NCBI GenBank assembly: GCA_003278875.1
Contig: QCCQ01000011.1
Span: 1-38,980, forward strand
Direction: 5' to 3'
Origin: Prochlorococcus sp. AG-347-L21
Lineage (GTDB): Bacteria > Cyanobacteriota > Cyanobacteriia > PCC-6307 > Cyanobiaceae
DNA: 38,980 bases
The translations under genes and the position numbers were made by a program. Below, piece by piece: positions 27,615 to 35,919 of this stretch (positions within the stretch are counted from its first letter, which is position 1; each line of letters opens with the position of its first letter). A model generated the notes under the pieces. That model saw only the letters and a program-made list of their open reading frames with translations. It did not search any database and was not told the origin of the DNA.

Positions 27615-28637
27615 ATGACTTTGCGTGTTGCAATTAACGGCTTTGGCAGAATTGGCAGAAACTTTATGCGTTGTTGGCTTAGTAGAGGGGCTTACACCAA
27701 CATTGAAGTAGTTGGAATTAACGTTACCTCAGATCCTAAGACTAATGCTCATCTATTGAAGTATGACTCAGTTCTTGGTCAACTTGATGGTGTTGATATT
27801 CAATATACTGATGATACTTTTGTAATTAATAACAAGACAATTAAATGTTTCTCTGATAGAAATCCAATGAATCTCCCCTGGAAAGACTGGGGTGTAGATT
27901 TGGTTATTGAATCTACTGGGGTATTTAATACAGATGTAGGTGCAAGTAAGCACTTAGAGGTTGGAGCAAAAAAAGTAATCTTGACTGCTCCTGGTAAAGG
28001 TGATGGCGTTGGTACTTATGTAGTTGGAGTCAATGCTGATACATATAAGCATAAAGATTACGATATTTTGAGTAATGCTAGTTGTACAACGAACTGTTTG
28101 GCTCCAGTAGTTAAAGTTTTAGATCAAACTTTTGGGATTAACAAAGGCTTGATGACTACAATTCATAGTTATACAGGGGATCAAAGAATTTTAGATAATA
28201 GTCACAGAGATCTAAGAAGAGCTAGAGCCGCTGCTACAAACATCGTTCCTACTTCTACAGGAGCTGCAAAAGCAGTAGCTCTTGTATACCCAGAAATGAA
28301 AGGCAAATTAACAGGAATTGCAATGAGAGTTCCAACTCCTAACGTTTCAGCGGTAGATTTTGTTTTTGAATCTTCTAAATCTGTCACAGCTGAAGATGTC
28401 AATAATATTCTCAAGGAAGCATCTCTAAGCTCAATGAAAGGCATTATTAAGTTTGGAGATGAACCATTAGTGTCAAGCGATTATGCAGGTACCAATGAAT
28501 CATCAATTGTAGATAGTGACCTTACCATGTGTATCGGAGATAACCTTGTAAAGGTGCTCGCATGGTACGACAATGAGTGGGGGTATAGTCAGAGAGTTGT
28601 AGATTTAGCAGAGATTGTTGCAAAAAATTGGGAATAA
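27615..28637 (+). CDS. gap2: Glyceraldehyde-3-phosphate dehydrogenase, Calvin-cycle type
   Basis: 340 residues. [22 protein letters not shown] is the dinucleotide-binding start and SNASCTTNC carries the catalytic cysteine at residue 157. Its residue context ([19 protein letters not shown]) fits the Gap2 group that runs reductively with NADPH in the Calvin cycle. Val37 stands where NAD-specific GAPDHs usually have Asp, consistent with relaxed or NADPH use (inference). There is no C-terminal extension like that of plant GapB. The last base adjoins the last base of convergent thiL with no gap. It is likely highly expressed, and its codons look less extreme in AT than those of neighbours. Confidence 0.96.
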   Translation: MTLRVAINGFGRIGRNFMRCWLSRGAYTNIEVVGINVTSDPKTNAHLLKYDSVLGQLDGVDIQYTDDTFVINNKTIKCFSDRNPMNLPWKDWGVDLVIESTGVFNTDVGASKHLEVGAKKVILTAPGKGDGVGTYVVGVNADTYKHKDYDILSNASCTTNCLAPVVKVLDQTFGINKGLMTTIHSYTGDQRILDNSHRDLRRARAAATNIVPTSTGAAKAVALVYPEMKGKLTGIAMRVPTPNVSAVDFVFESSKSVTAEDVNNILKEASLSSMKGIIKFGDEPLVSSDYAGTNESSIVDSDLTMCIGDNLVKVLAWYDNEWGYSQRVVDLAEIVAKNWE

Positions 28638-29624
28638 TTAAAAGTGCTTGAAAGGTGTTTTATTTAATAATTTGTTTTTCTTACTATCTTTAAATTCTAT
28701 TGATGGTTCACCATCAGCAAAAAAACCAATCTCGTTAATATTTTTATCAAGTTTAGATAAATTTTTTGCCCACTTTTTTGGTAAGGAAAATACTAATTCG
28801 TAATCTTCACCTCCAAAAAAATAATATTCGTCCCATTTGTCTCCTCTTGGCCAATCCTTATCTTTAGGTATTTTTTCATAATTAATAATTGCTTTGCATT
28901 TGCTAGCATTTGCTAAATCTTGCAAAGCTTGAAATAGACCATCACTGCTATCAGTACATCCTATTCTCTTAATTTTTTTATTTGAGCGAGTTTTCATAAG
29001 ATTTTTTAGAAAATTTGGGTAAACTTTAGGTCGGCAAAAATGTTCAATGGATTTACTTATTAATCTTTTATTAAGAGAAATATTATTATCTAAATAAATT
29101 TTATTTTTAATTAAAAATCCTAGTTTGCTAAGACCATGAATTCCTGTAGTTAAAATGATATCTCCTGGTTTACATTCGTTTCTTCGTAATTCAAGTTCAC
29201 CTTGAATACCAAAGGCAGTAATTGATATGGCTTTTTGATTCCCTTTTGAGCAATCTCCTCCAAGAATTTTGCCGCCATATTCTTTTAAAGCTTTATTTAT
29301 TCCTATATATAATTCTTCAACCCAAATCCACTCAGTTCTAGAAGGTAGAACTAGGTTTATTGTAATACCAATAGTTTTTTTGCTTCCACTGGATAATAAG
29401 TCAGAGATATTACTAACAACCGCTTTCCACCCAAGGTCCACAGGACAAATAGTAGTTTCATTGAAATGAACATTTTCCACCAAAGAATCAGTATTAACAA
29501 GTAAATTTTCATTTTTAGTTTTGATTAAAGCGCAATCATCTAAAATTTGGTTCTTAGGCATAAATTTTCCTAGCCTATTTATTAATTCTTTTTCCCCTAT
29601 ATCTTTTAATTTTTCGTTATGCAT
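28638..29624 (-). CDS. thiL: Thiamine-monophosphate kinase
   Basis: 328 residues. ThiL phosphorylates thiamine monophosphate to the diphosphate cofactor. DDCALIKTKNENLLVNTDSLVENVHF is the Mg/ATP-binding N-terminus; DLGWKAVVSNISDLLSSG, GGDCSKG and TTGIHGLSKLG are further family motifs; DSSDGLFQALQDLA and FGGEDYELVFSLP follow in the C-terminal half. The gene abuts gap2 on the opposite strand with no space, and its first 8 bases overlap the end of the upstream cyclophilin gene on the same strand, so it is probably translated from the same mRNA. Confidence 0.94.
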   Translation of the reverse strand: MHNEKLKDIGEKELINRLGKFMPKNQILDDCALIKTKNENLLVNTDSLVENVHFNETTICPVDLGWKAVVSNISDLLSSGSKKTIGITINLVLPSRTEWIWVEELYIGINKALKEYGGKILGGDCSKGNQKAISITAFGIQGELELRRNECKPGDIILTTGIHGLSKLGFLIKNKIYLDNNISLNKRLISKSIEHFCRPKVYPNFLKNLMKTRSNKKIKRIGCTDSSDGLFQALQDLANASKCKAIINYEKIPKDKDWPRGDKWDEYYFFGGEDYELVFSLPKKWAKNLSKLDKNINEIGFFADGEPSIEFKDSKKNKLLNKTPFKHF

Positions 29625-30708
29625 TTAATTTGAGGTTTTCAATTCCTTCTAAAACATCTATTGAAATTATTGTGTCATCTTTAGTAAGTTCTTCTAATAC
29701 ATCAAATCCATCTACAACGTAACCAAAAGCAGCATTCCTCCCATCAATCAAATTGCGACCTGCTGGATTTAATTCTGCTTCATATAAAAAGAAGAAAAAT
29801 TGCGATGAGCCATCATCTACTGCAGTATTTGAATGGGACCATCCTAGTGTCCCAAGTGTTGCAAAAGGTAATGTTGGCGTCTCTGTGTAAAGACCTAAAT
29901 CTTCAAAGGTTTGATTATAAAAAGTATCTTTTTCATCTGGAATTCTAATTTCTAAGGGAACGTGACGCTCTTCATTTGTCTCAGGATCTACGTAACCAAT
30001 ATTTTCACCAATTGGATCTCCTGTTTGCAGTACAAAAAATTCTTCTGCTCTGTTAATAGGTAGATCTTTGTAGAAGTTTTTTGACGATAAATCTATAAAT
30101 GCTCCTGCTGTAAGTGGTGCGTTAAATCCATCCACAATGGCTTGCATATCTCCTTTGGAAGTTTTTATATTGACTTTTGCTCTGCCCAGCAATCTTGGTA
30201 AATTATCAAATTCCTGGGGGATAGAATATGGAAATTCATTGGGTAGAAAATATTCTTCTAACCCACCTATTTTATCTAAAGCATCTCTTCGGGTTGCTAT
30301 GAATGAGTATTTATCCTTTGATTTAGAGTAATCTTGAAGACTATCCAAATTTTCTTTGAGCTCTAAAAATGTTTTTTCAGAAATTTTCTTTTTATCGTTT
30401 GGTAATGCTTGAATAATTTTACTCTGGTATTTTTTTAGTAAAGATTGACATTTTGTAACATTTTTTGTAAGAGCGGGCCATCTTCCTCCTCTTACAAGGT
30501 CACTAGTTTCTTCCAATTTGTGTTGAAGTTCTTGTAACTCAACTTGCTTGATAGGGAGGGCGTTTCTGAGGATTGCATTAGGGTCTTTTACTGCATTTCC
30601 AGTAGGTAAATCAGCTAGTACTTCTATTGGTTTTAAGAAAAAAACCTGTAAAATTACAATCGATAAAATTAAGAAAAGTTTGTTCTGATTTGATAAGAAT
30701 TTTTGCAT
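29617..30708 (-). CDS. Thylakoid-lumen cyclophilin (TLP38/CYP38-like)
   Basis: 363 residues. A signal peptide leads (hydrophobic [15 protein letters not shown], cleavage near VLA, residue 32). The next ~130 residues are a helical region ([32 protein letters not shown]) resembling the N-terminal helical domain of plant CYP38. The cyclophilin domain follows ([42 protein letters not shown]). In plants CYP38 is needed for photosystem II assembly. Prolyl isomerase residues are partly replaced, so enzyme activity is uncertain. It is in tandem with thiL, and 43 bases separate it from the divergent efp start. Confidence 0.9.
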   Translation of the reverse strand: MQKFLSNQNKLFLILSIVILQVFFLKPIEVLADLPTGNAVKDPNAILRNALPIKQVELQELQHKLEETSDLVRGGRWPALTKNVTKCQSLLKKYQSKIIQALPNDKKKISEKTFLELKENLDSLQDYSKSKDKYSFIATRRDALDKIGGLEEYFLPNEFPYSIPQEFDNLPRLLGRAKVNIKTSKGDMQAIVDGFNAPLTAGAFIDLSSKNFYKDLPINRAEEFFVLQTGDPIGENIGYVDPETNEERHVPLEIRIPDEKDTFYNQTFEDLGLYTETPTLPFATLGTLGWSHSNTAVDDGSSQFFFFLYEAELNPAGRNLIDGRNAAFGYVVDGFDVLEELTKDDTIISIDVLEGIENLKLNA

Positions 30709-30751
30709 AGCACTCTTGCAGGTTTATGATCCTTGGGGATGTAATACAGGA

Positions 30752-31312
30752 ATGATTTCCAGTAACGATTTTCGCACAGGTACCACCATCGAATTGGATG
30801 GACAAGTTTGGCGTGTTGTAGAATTTCTACATGTCAAGCCTGGCAAGGGTTCTGCTTTTGTGCGAACAAAATTAAAATCAGTTCAAAGCGGCAATGTGGT
30901 TGAAAAAACTTTTCGAGCCGGAGAATCTGTACAGCAGGCTATCCTTGAGAAGTCTAACCTGCAGCATACTTATGTGGAGTCTGGTGATTATGTTTTTATG
31001 GATATGATAAGTTTTGAAGAGACAAGACTTACCTCTGAACAAATCGGCAAAGGAGCAAAGTATTTAAAAGAGGGAATGGAAGTTAATGTAATTTTTCATA
31101 ATGGTAAAGTTTTAGAAGTAGAACTTCCAATATCTATTACTTTGAAAGTTACAGAGACTGATCCTGGAGTTAAAGGAGATACTGCTAGTGGGGGCACGAA
31201 ACCAGCTATTCTAGAGACAGGTGCTCAAGTTATGGTTCCCTTATTTATTTCTGTAGGAGAAATGATTAAAGTTGATACCCGTAATGATAGTTATCTTGGA
31301 CGTGAAAATTAA
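30752..31312 (+). CDS. efp: Translation elongation factor P
   Basis: 186 residues from the ATG at 30752. An upstream in-frame TTG (30716) would add 12 residues ([12 protein letters not shown]) that are not part of EF-P, so the ATG is preferred. EF-P relieves ribosome stalling at polyproline. The KOW-like domain has [18 protein letters not shown]; the loop lysine (residue 32) corresponds to the position modified in other bacteria, but no modification enzyme is seen here. The C-terminal OB domains end with [28 protein letters not shown], the family signature. The stop overlaps the accB ATG (TAATG). This efp-accB pairing is shared across cyanobacteria as I recall. Confidence 0.95.
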   Translation: MISSNDFRTGTTIELDGQVWRVVEFLHVKPGKGSAFVRTKLKSVQSGNVVEKTFRAGESVQQAILEKSNLQHTYVESGDYVFMDMISFEETRLTSEQIGKGAKYLKEGMEVNVIFHNGKVLEVELPISITLKVTETDPGVKGDTASGGTKPAILETGAQVMVPLFISVGEMIKVDTRNDSYLGREN

Positions 31313-31818
31313 TGGCTATGAAATTAGATCATGATGACTTAAATCGCTTAATAGAGAAAATCTCTACAAGTGATATACAAGAGTTCTCGCTAGAGGGAGA
31401 AGATTTTAAACTTGAAATAAAAAGGAATGTATTTGATCAGAACCAAGTTATTGACAATTTAGTTTCTAATACTTCATTTGATAAGCAAACAATTGCTAAG
31501 CAAAAAATTATTAATGATAATCTCCCAGTTGTTAATGAATCTGAAGCTCCTCAGGTGGCGCCTCCAGGCCGTTCTGATCTAACTGAAATTACTTCTCCTA
31601 TGGTCGGGACATTTTATAGGGCCGCTGCACCTGGAGAGGAGCCATTCGTCGAAGTAGGGAATAACATTAAGGTCGGTCAAACTATTTGTATTTTGGAAGC
31701 AATGAAGTTAATGAATGAAATTGAATCTGAATTTAATGCTGAAATAGTAGAGATTCTCGTTGACAATGGTACGCCAGTTGAATTTGGTCAAGTTTTAATG
31801 CGTGTTAAGCAATCTTGA
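31312..31818 (+). CDS. accB: Biotin carboxyl carrier protein of acetyl-CoA carboxylase
   Basis: 168 residues. AccB carries biotin between the carboxylase (AccC) and transferase (AccA/D) halves of acetyl-CoA carboxylase. The C-terminal biotinyl domain is complete: ITSPMVGTFYRAAAPGEEPFVEVG and ILEAMKLMNEIE with the biotinylated lysine at residue 132. The N-terminal ~85 residues are a charged leader and Pro/Ala linker. It shares one base with the efp stop. Its last 24 bases overlap the end of convergent pdxA. Confidence 0.96.
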   Translation: MAMKLDHDDLNRLIEKISTSDIQEFSLEGEDFKLEIKRNVFDQNQVIDNLVSNTSFDKQTIAKQKIINDNLPVVNESEAPQVAPPGRSDLTEITSPMVGTFYRAAAPGEEPFVEVGNNIKVGQTICILEAMKLMNEIESEFNAEIVEILVDNGTPVEFGQVLMRVKQS

Positions 31819-32829
31819 ATTTCTAGTCATTTCTACTGCAGTCTTTATAGCCTCAATCATGCTCTGAGATTGAGCAATTCCTTTGCCAGCAATATCAAAT
31901 CCTGTTCCATGATCTGGAGATGTTCTTATAAATGGTAGACCGATTGAGGTATTGACTGAGTAATTAAGAGCTATCACTTTCATTGGTATTAAACCTTGAT
32001 CATGATACATAGCAAGAATGCCATCATGTTTTTCAGCATTTTTGTCATTCCATGCTCTCACGGAAGAATTCCAGCAACTATCCGGTGATAAAGGACCCAA
32101 TAATTTTATATCTCTATTCTTATTACTCCAAGTAATTAATGCATCATTAAGCCAATCTTTTTCTTCATGACCTAAAATACCCTCTTCACCAGCATGAGGG
32201 TTTAATCCTGCAACTTTTAAAATAGGTTCATTAATATATGAATTACAAAAATTTTTGAAAAGATCCAATTTAGAGTGTATTAATTTCGTAGTTAATTTCT
32301 TAGGAACCTCAGAAAGAGCTATGTGGGTTGTAGCTAGTAAAGTATTAAATCTCCAACCTGTAATTGGCGATTTTGCTGTAAATAACATTCCAACGTTTTT
32401 TACTCCACATGATTTTGCTAGTACTTCAGTTTGACCAGAGAAGTAATGACCAGCTAGAGACCATGATTTCTTGCAAATTGGTCCAGTTACTAGTGCTGAA
32501 TTGGGATATTGTTTTACAATTTTTATTGCTCTTGTTAAGTATTGGAAACTTGAATTACCGTAACTTGATTTAGGGTCATTATCTGATGAAGAAATTTCGA
32601 GATCATGTATCTTGAAATTCTTAGGATTTGCAAGGTTTTCTAATCCTAATGATCTAAGATATTTATATGTATTTTGTAGATTTTTTTTTGATCCAACTAA
32701 TGTATAGTCAATATTTTTTGGTATCTCATTAGAACATAGTGCTTTTAAGATTATTTCGGGTCCAATACCTGACTCATCTCCTACGCTTAATACCACCTTT
32801 AATGGTTTATTTGTATTTTGAAAATTCAT
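31795..32829 (-). CDS. pdxA: 4-Hydroxythreonine-4-phosphate dehydrogenase
   Basis: 344 residues. PdxA oxidises 4-phosphohydroxy-L-threonine in the DXP-dependent route to vitamin B6, with NAD and a divalent metal. Metal-ligand histidines are seen in ATTHIALSEVP, MYHDQGLIPMK and RTSPDHGTGFDIAGKG; GDESGIGPEI is the N-terminal signature and GLNPHAGEEG a further motif. It is downstream of the SDR-like gene by 19 bases on the same strand. The 24-base coding overlap with accB places its last residues under double constraint. Confidence 0.95.
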   Translation of the reverse strand: MNFQNTNKPLKVVLSVGDESGIGPEIILKALCSNEIPKNIDYTLVGSKKNLQNTYKYLRSLGLENLANPKNFKIHDLEISSSDNDPKSSYGNSSFQYLTRAIKIVKQYPNSALVTGPICKKSWSLAGHYFSGQTEVLAKSCGVKNVGMLFTAKSPITGWRFNTLLATTHIALSEVPKKLTTKLIHSKLDLFKNFCNSYINEPILKVAGLNPHAGEEGILGHEEKDWLNDALITWSNKNRDIKLLGPLSPDSCWNSSVRAWNDKNAEKHDGILAMYHDQGLIPMKVIALNYSVNTSIGLPFIRTSPDHGTGFDIAGKGIAQSQSMIEAIKTAVEMTRNSRLLNTH

Positions 32830-32848
32830 AAAAAGTTTGTTTATTTTT

Positions 32849-33727
32849 TTAACTGTTTAAATAGCAATTTTTTAAGCCTAATTTATAGTTTTTATAAATT
32901 AGTTTATATCCAAGCGTTTCGCATAAAAGTTTATTCGAAACTTTTCTATTTTCCATCCAAAAAGATTGAGCTATAGGTGATAATTCCTTTTTCGCATCCT
33001 CAAATAATATTGGCTTTGGCATTGTCAAACCAAGTAAATCGTAGCAATATTGAATAACCTCTAACTGAGAACAGGGCTCATCATCTGCAATATTGATAAT
33101 TTGGTAAAACTTTAAGGAATTTTTATTTTGTAATAGATAGATAATTGCATTTGCAATATCAGCAACATGAACTCTCGAAAATACTTGATTTTTTTTTGAT
33201 ATGACACGAATTTTTTTATTTTTTATTGCTTCAAAAGTGGATCTTCCGGGTCCATAAATACCGGGTAACCTAAAAATTTGTACAGGTAAACCAGATTCAA
33301 TCCATTCTTTTTCACAATTTAACCTCTTGTAACTTCGTTTTTGAAAGGGGTTTGGTTCATCAATTTCGGAAACCCAATTACCCTTAGTGTTCCCATAAAC
33401 TCCTGTTGTAGATAAGTAGCCAACCCATTCAAGGGACAAACTTTTTAGTTTATCTTTAAGACTTTTCAATACTGGATCATTTCCATTTTTGTCTGGAGGT
33501 ATGCAACTAAGAATATGTGTTACTCCATCAAAAATTTTTGCATCAGGAATCACACCGTTTTCACTGTTGAAAACAAAAGTATTTGGTTCTCTGCTTATAG
33601 CTCTTGAGCTTGTTAAAACAGTGCATCCAAATTTTTTAATAGTTTTTGCAAAATAACTGCCGCTGAAACCACATCCTAAGATTAAAAATTTATTTCTATT
33701 TCCGATTAAACTTGCAGGCTTCTTCAT
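32849..33727 (-). CDS. Extended SDR / NAD-dependent epimerase-like protein
   Basis: 292 residues. KFLILGCGFSGSYFAKTIK is a Rossmann motif GxGxxG near residues 14-30. YLSTTGVYGNTKGNWVSE and the later SYKRLNCEKEW (in place of YxxxK) are like those of YeeZ-type atypical extended SDRs, and FRLPGIYGPGRST follows. The canonical catalytic Tyr-x3-Lys is present in shifted form at most (YKRLNCEKEW), so enzymatic activity should not be assumed. Start codons of this and the divergent small gene are 32 bases apart. Probably co-transcribed with pdxA. Confidence 0.8.
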   Translation of the reverse strand: MKKPASLIGNRNKFLILGCGFSGSYFAKTIKKFGCTVLTSSRAISREPNTFVFNSENGVIPDAKIFDGVTHILSCIPPDKNGNDPVLKSLKDKLKSLSLEWVGYLSTTGVYGNTKGNWVSEIDEPNPFQKRSYKRLNCEKEWIESGLPVQIFRLPGIYGPGRSTFEAIKNKKIRVISKKNQVFSRVHVADIANAIIYLLQNKNSLKFYQIINIADDEPCSQLEVIQYCYDLLGLTMPKPILFEDAKKELSPIAQSFWMENRKVSNKLLCETLGYKLIYKNYKLGLKNCYLNS

Positions 33728-33742
33728 GCTGGGTTAAAGTAG

Positions 33743-33752
33743 TACATATGTA
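33743..33752. repeat. 10-bp palindrome in a 32-base divergent gap
   Basis: TACATATGTA is a perfect palindrome sitting near the middle of the short region between the SDR gene (minus) and the small membrane protein gene (plus). It could be a binding site for a dimeric regulator, or simply overlapping -10 elements. Confidence 0.4.
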
Positions 33753-33759
33753 TTAATTA

Positions 33760-33990
33760 ATGATGAAGACAGCTCTTAAGCCCGATTTAAAATCAAAAAC
33801 TTTCTTTGTTAGCAAAAGTTATCCCCGTCTTATAGAGAAAGAGGTAAGTTTAGATAATTTTAAATTCTACCAAAAATTATTTGTCTTTTTTCTTGCATTT
33901 TCGACAATTTTAATATTTCCAGAATCCCCAAAAGAATTGGAAAATATATGTGTGAGTTATAACTCTAGAAAAATATGTAATGTTTGGTAG
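33760..33990 (+). CDS. Small hypothetical membrane protein
   Basis: 76 residues starting at ATG (with a second ATG next to it at 33763). One hydrophobic segment, FYQKLFVFFLAFSTILIFP (about 37-55), predicts a single membrane span. Two cysteines (ICVSYNSRKIC) follow, about 8 residues apart, near the C-terminus. No known domain. It is divergent from the SDR gene across 32 bases and abuts the HNH nuclease gene end with no gap. A small gene is supported by its position in the otherwise fully coding layout and by the exact abutment. Confidence 0.6.
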   Translation: MMKTALKPDLKSKTFFVSKSYPRLIEKEVSLDNFKFYQKLFVFFLAFSTILIFPESPKELENICVSYNSRKICNVW

Positions 33991-34392
33991 TCAAGCTGCG
34001 TTATATTCTGTTTCATCTTTATCATAATTTTTGTTTTGTACTTTAAAGTTTGGATTAGCCCATTGCAGTAATCTAATAGCTAATCTTAAATCTCCCTCTA
34101 ACCAAGCTCTTATAGCCATTGCTCTTCGAGGATCATAAAATTTTTGCCTTCTATACCAATACAAAGCATTTTCATCTGATTTATCCCCATTACAGGAAAG
34201 ACATGCAGGGACGCAGTTTTCTGTAGTACTCAAGCCTCCTTGACATCTTGGTATTACATGGTCAATAGATTCAGATGGTTTTCCGCAATATATACAACTT
34301 TTTCCTGTAAACCTATGAATAGATTTTCGCCATTGTCTCAATCTGAACTTAGGACATAAATCCTCTAAAAACACCGCATCATGAATATGCAT
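33991..34392 (-). CDS. HNH endonuclease family protein
   Basis: 133 residues. CIYCGKPSESIDHVIPRCQGG contains the first CxxC and the DH of the HNH motif; ENCVPACLSCNGDKSDENALYWY supplies the asparagine, the second CxxC and the metal-site end. The N-terminus (LCPKFRLRQWRKSIHRFTGK) is basic. The C-terminus (RRAMAIRAWLEGDLRLAIRLLQWANPNF) is an extension conserved in cyanobacterial members as I recall. Stand-alone HNH proteins act in DNA repair, restriction or mobile elements. No mobile-element features surround this one, so a resident cellular role is likelier. It abuts the small membrane protein gene. Confidence 0.88.
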   Translation of the reverse strand: MHIHDAVFLEDLCPKFRLRQWRKSIHRFTGKSCIYCGKPSESIDHVIPRCQGGLSTTENCVPACLSCNGDKSDENALYWYRRQKFYDPRRAMAIRAWLEGDLRLAIRLLQWANPNFKVQNKNYDKDETEYNAA

Positions 34393-34556
34393 TCAGAATA
34401 TTTAATTAAATAAATAATGGCTTGAATATATTAAAAGTCAATAATTACTAACGCTTTTTAGTCTGTATTTGCTAGTAAAAATATGTTTTAGTGTGTTTAG
34501 ATACAAAAAAGTATTTAGTAAATTTGGAAAAAATTATTATCTTTTTAAAAACTTGA
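34393..34556. other. Non-coding gap upstream of HNH gene
   Basis: 164 bases of AT-rich sequence between two minus-strand genes. It should hold the HNH promoter and the end of the upstream transcript. I see no hairpin with a clear stem and no conserved motif in it. Confidence 0.5.
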
Positions 34557-35018
34557 TTAGTAACTGTATCTATCAAGTGTTTCATCAGTAAATTCTCCAG
34601 AAATTTCATTATTAGTTTCCTCTAATTCTTTTTCTAATTTTTTTCTTTTGTTATCTCTATCTTTTGCTTCTTTTTCTTTTCTTTTTGCTTCTTTTTCTAA
34701 ATCTCTTATTAGTTGCCTATTTGGATGGAGTTGATCTAGGTACTCAACACAATAGCTGAAAGTTTCTCTATCTCTAATAACTGATTCAGTAATTTGTGCT
34801 GCTGCTTGTTTAGGTGAGACTTTGAAAATTCCACCTTTTTGCTTTTTTATATATGTATAAGCTGCATCCCAACTACTTTCATGATCATTACCTCCATCTC
34901 TCATAGTACAGAAAATTTCAGCTCCAAATGATCCTGCATTTACTTTTAACGTATGGAGTGAAAGAGGAGTTATAACTCCTATGGTTATAAAAATTAATTC
35001 TCTCTTAAATCCCTTCAT
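34557..35018 (-). CDS. Secreted hypothetical protein with charged coiled coil
   Basis: 153 residues. The first ~28 residues look like a signal peptide (basic start, LIFITIGVITPLSL, VNA cleavage). The mature globular part (about 30-100) has two cysteines, C37 and C90, that may form a disulfide, and SSWDAAYTYIKKQKGGIFKVSPKQAA. From about 104 to 140 a highly charged KEKEAK-rich region predicts a single coiled coil. The domain resembles unnamed secreted proteins in Prochlorococcus and marine Synechococcus, but I cannot place it in a named family. It sits between the HNH and AbrB-like genes on the same strand. Confidence 0.72.
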   Translation of the reverse strand: MKGFKRELIFITIGVITPLSLHTLKVNAGSFGAEIFCTMRDGGNDHESSWDAAYTYIKKQKGGIFKVSPKQAAAQITESVIRDRETFSYCVEYLDQLHPNRQLIRDLEKEAKRKEKEAKDRDNKRKKLEKELEETNNEISGEFTDETLDRYSY

Positions 35019-35074
35019 TGTTTATAATCTTTCTATTTAAAAATATCTTTTTTTGAGAATATGTCTATAGAAAT

Positions 35075-35587
35075 TTAAGATTTAATTACTCCAAATATAT
35101 TTAAGAATTTCACAACTAAAGGAAGAATTAGAAGCACAGTAATCAACCTAACTGCGTGTAGAGTAGCTACTGCTGCTCCTACCCCATACTCTGACCCTAC
35201 AAGACTCATACCGCTAATACCTCCTGGTGCTGCACCAAGAATTGTTGTTATCACATCGATATTAAGTAATCTGCTTGTCCATAATCCAATTGCTAATCCT
35301 GTAATAACTAAAGTAAAAGTTATTAAAATAGCAGGCCTCCATAAGGTTTGAAGATCCATTAATGAGTCTTTAGTTAATGATGTACCAATAACTGTTCCAA
35401 TGCCAATTTCTAAAATTGTTCTTGTGCCTGTTGGCCACTCTGCAATATCGACTTTGCCACTGATGCTAAGTATGCTTGCGCCTATTAAGGCACCTGCTAG
35501 AGGAGCTGCAGGTATACCTGTTTTTAGAGCTAAAGCACCAAAAATGCCGCCAGCAAGAAGGTAATATATGAGATTTATGTTAGGCAT
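35075..35587 (-). CDS. Half-length AbrB-family (PF05145-type) membrane protein
   Basis: 170 residues. Hydrophobic segments alternate with Gly-rich turns: GGIFGALALKTGIPAAPLAGALIGA, GTRTILEIGIGTVIGTSL, LWRPAILITFTLVITGLAIGL and AAPGGISGMSLVGSEYGVGAAVATLHAVRLITVLLILP. The APGG and HxxRL features match the AbrB duplication domain found twice in proteins of about 340-370 residues, annotated as ammonia monooxygenase-like. Only one copy is present here. This AbrB is unrelated to the transition-state regulator of the same name. Transport role and substrate are unknown. Confidence 0.8.
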   Translation of the reverse strand: MPNINLIYYLLAGGIFGALALKTGIPAAPLAGALIGASILSISGKVDIAEWPTGTRTILEIGIGTVIGTSLTKDSLMDLQTLWRPAILITFTLVITGLAIGLWTSRLLNIDVITTILGAAPGGISGMSLVGSEYGVGAAVATLHAVRLITVLLILPLVVKFLNIFGVIKS

Positions 35588-35720
35588 AAATTTTAGTGAT
35601 GTTTGGTCATAATATTAGAAAAAAATTTATCTGTTTAAGTTTATAGTCAAATAATATTTTTGATTTATTCTCGTAATGTCCCCTTTTGTTGGCATAATAT
35701 TACTTAAAGCATGAATTTTT

Positions 35721-35918
35721 ATGTCTTCACAAATTTCATACAAAGATAATAAAAACCGCATAAAGAAAAAATTATCTTTTTTTGAGGGTGGCCATCAACT
35801 AGAAAAATTAGAGTTTGCTCTTGCAATAGCACAAACCAAAGGTGATGAAAAAAAATCAATCGTTCTTAGAAAAAAGATTGTTGAATTAGGCGGAAATGTT
35901 GAAGAGCCAGGCACTTAA
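35721..35918 (+). CDS. Small hypothetical protein
   Basis: 65 residues. Lys-rich start, then a helix-like stretch FFEGGHQLEKLEFALAIAQTKGDEKKSIVLRKKIVELGGNVEEPGT. No known domain and no membrane segment. A candidate -10 (CATAAT, 35693-35698) lies 23 bases upstream of the ATG but without a clear -35. Its stop is 1 base from that of the convergent aminotransferase. The coding potential is supported by the helical amphipathic pattern and tight packing, not by homology I can name. Confidence 0.6.
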   Translation: MSSQISYKDNKNRIKKKLSFFEGGHQLEKLEFALAIAQTKGDEKKSIVLRKKIVELGGNVEEPGT

Positions 35919-35919
35919 C

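Noticed and set aside
30716..30751. Longer EF-P start at a TTG
   Set aside because: The 12 extra residues do not resemble EF-P, which begins near the ATG at 30752.
33991..34392. HNH gene as part of a mobile element or restriction system
   Set aside because: No transposase, integrase, methylase, tRNA or repeat flanks it; its packing and composition match neighbours.
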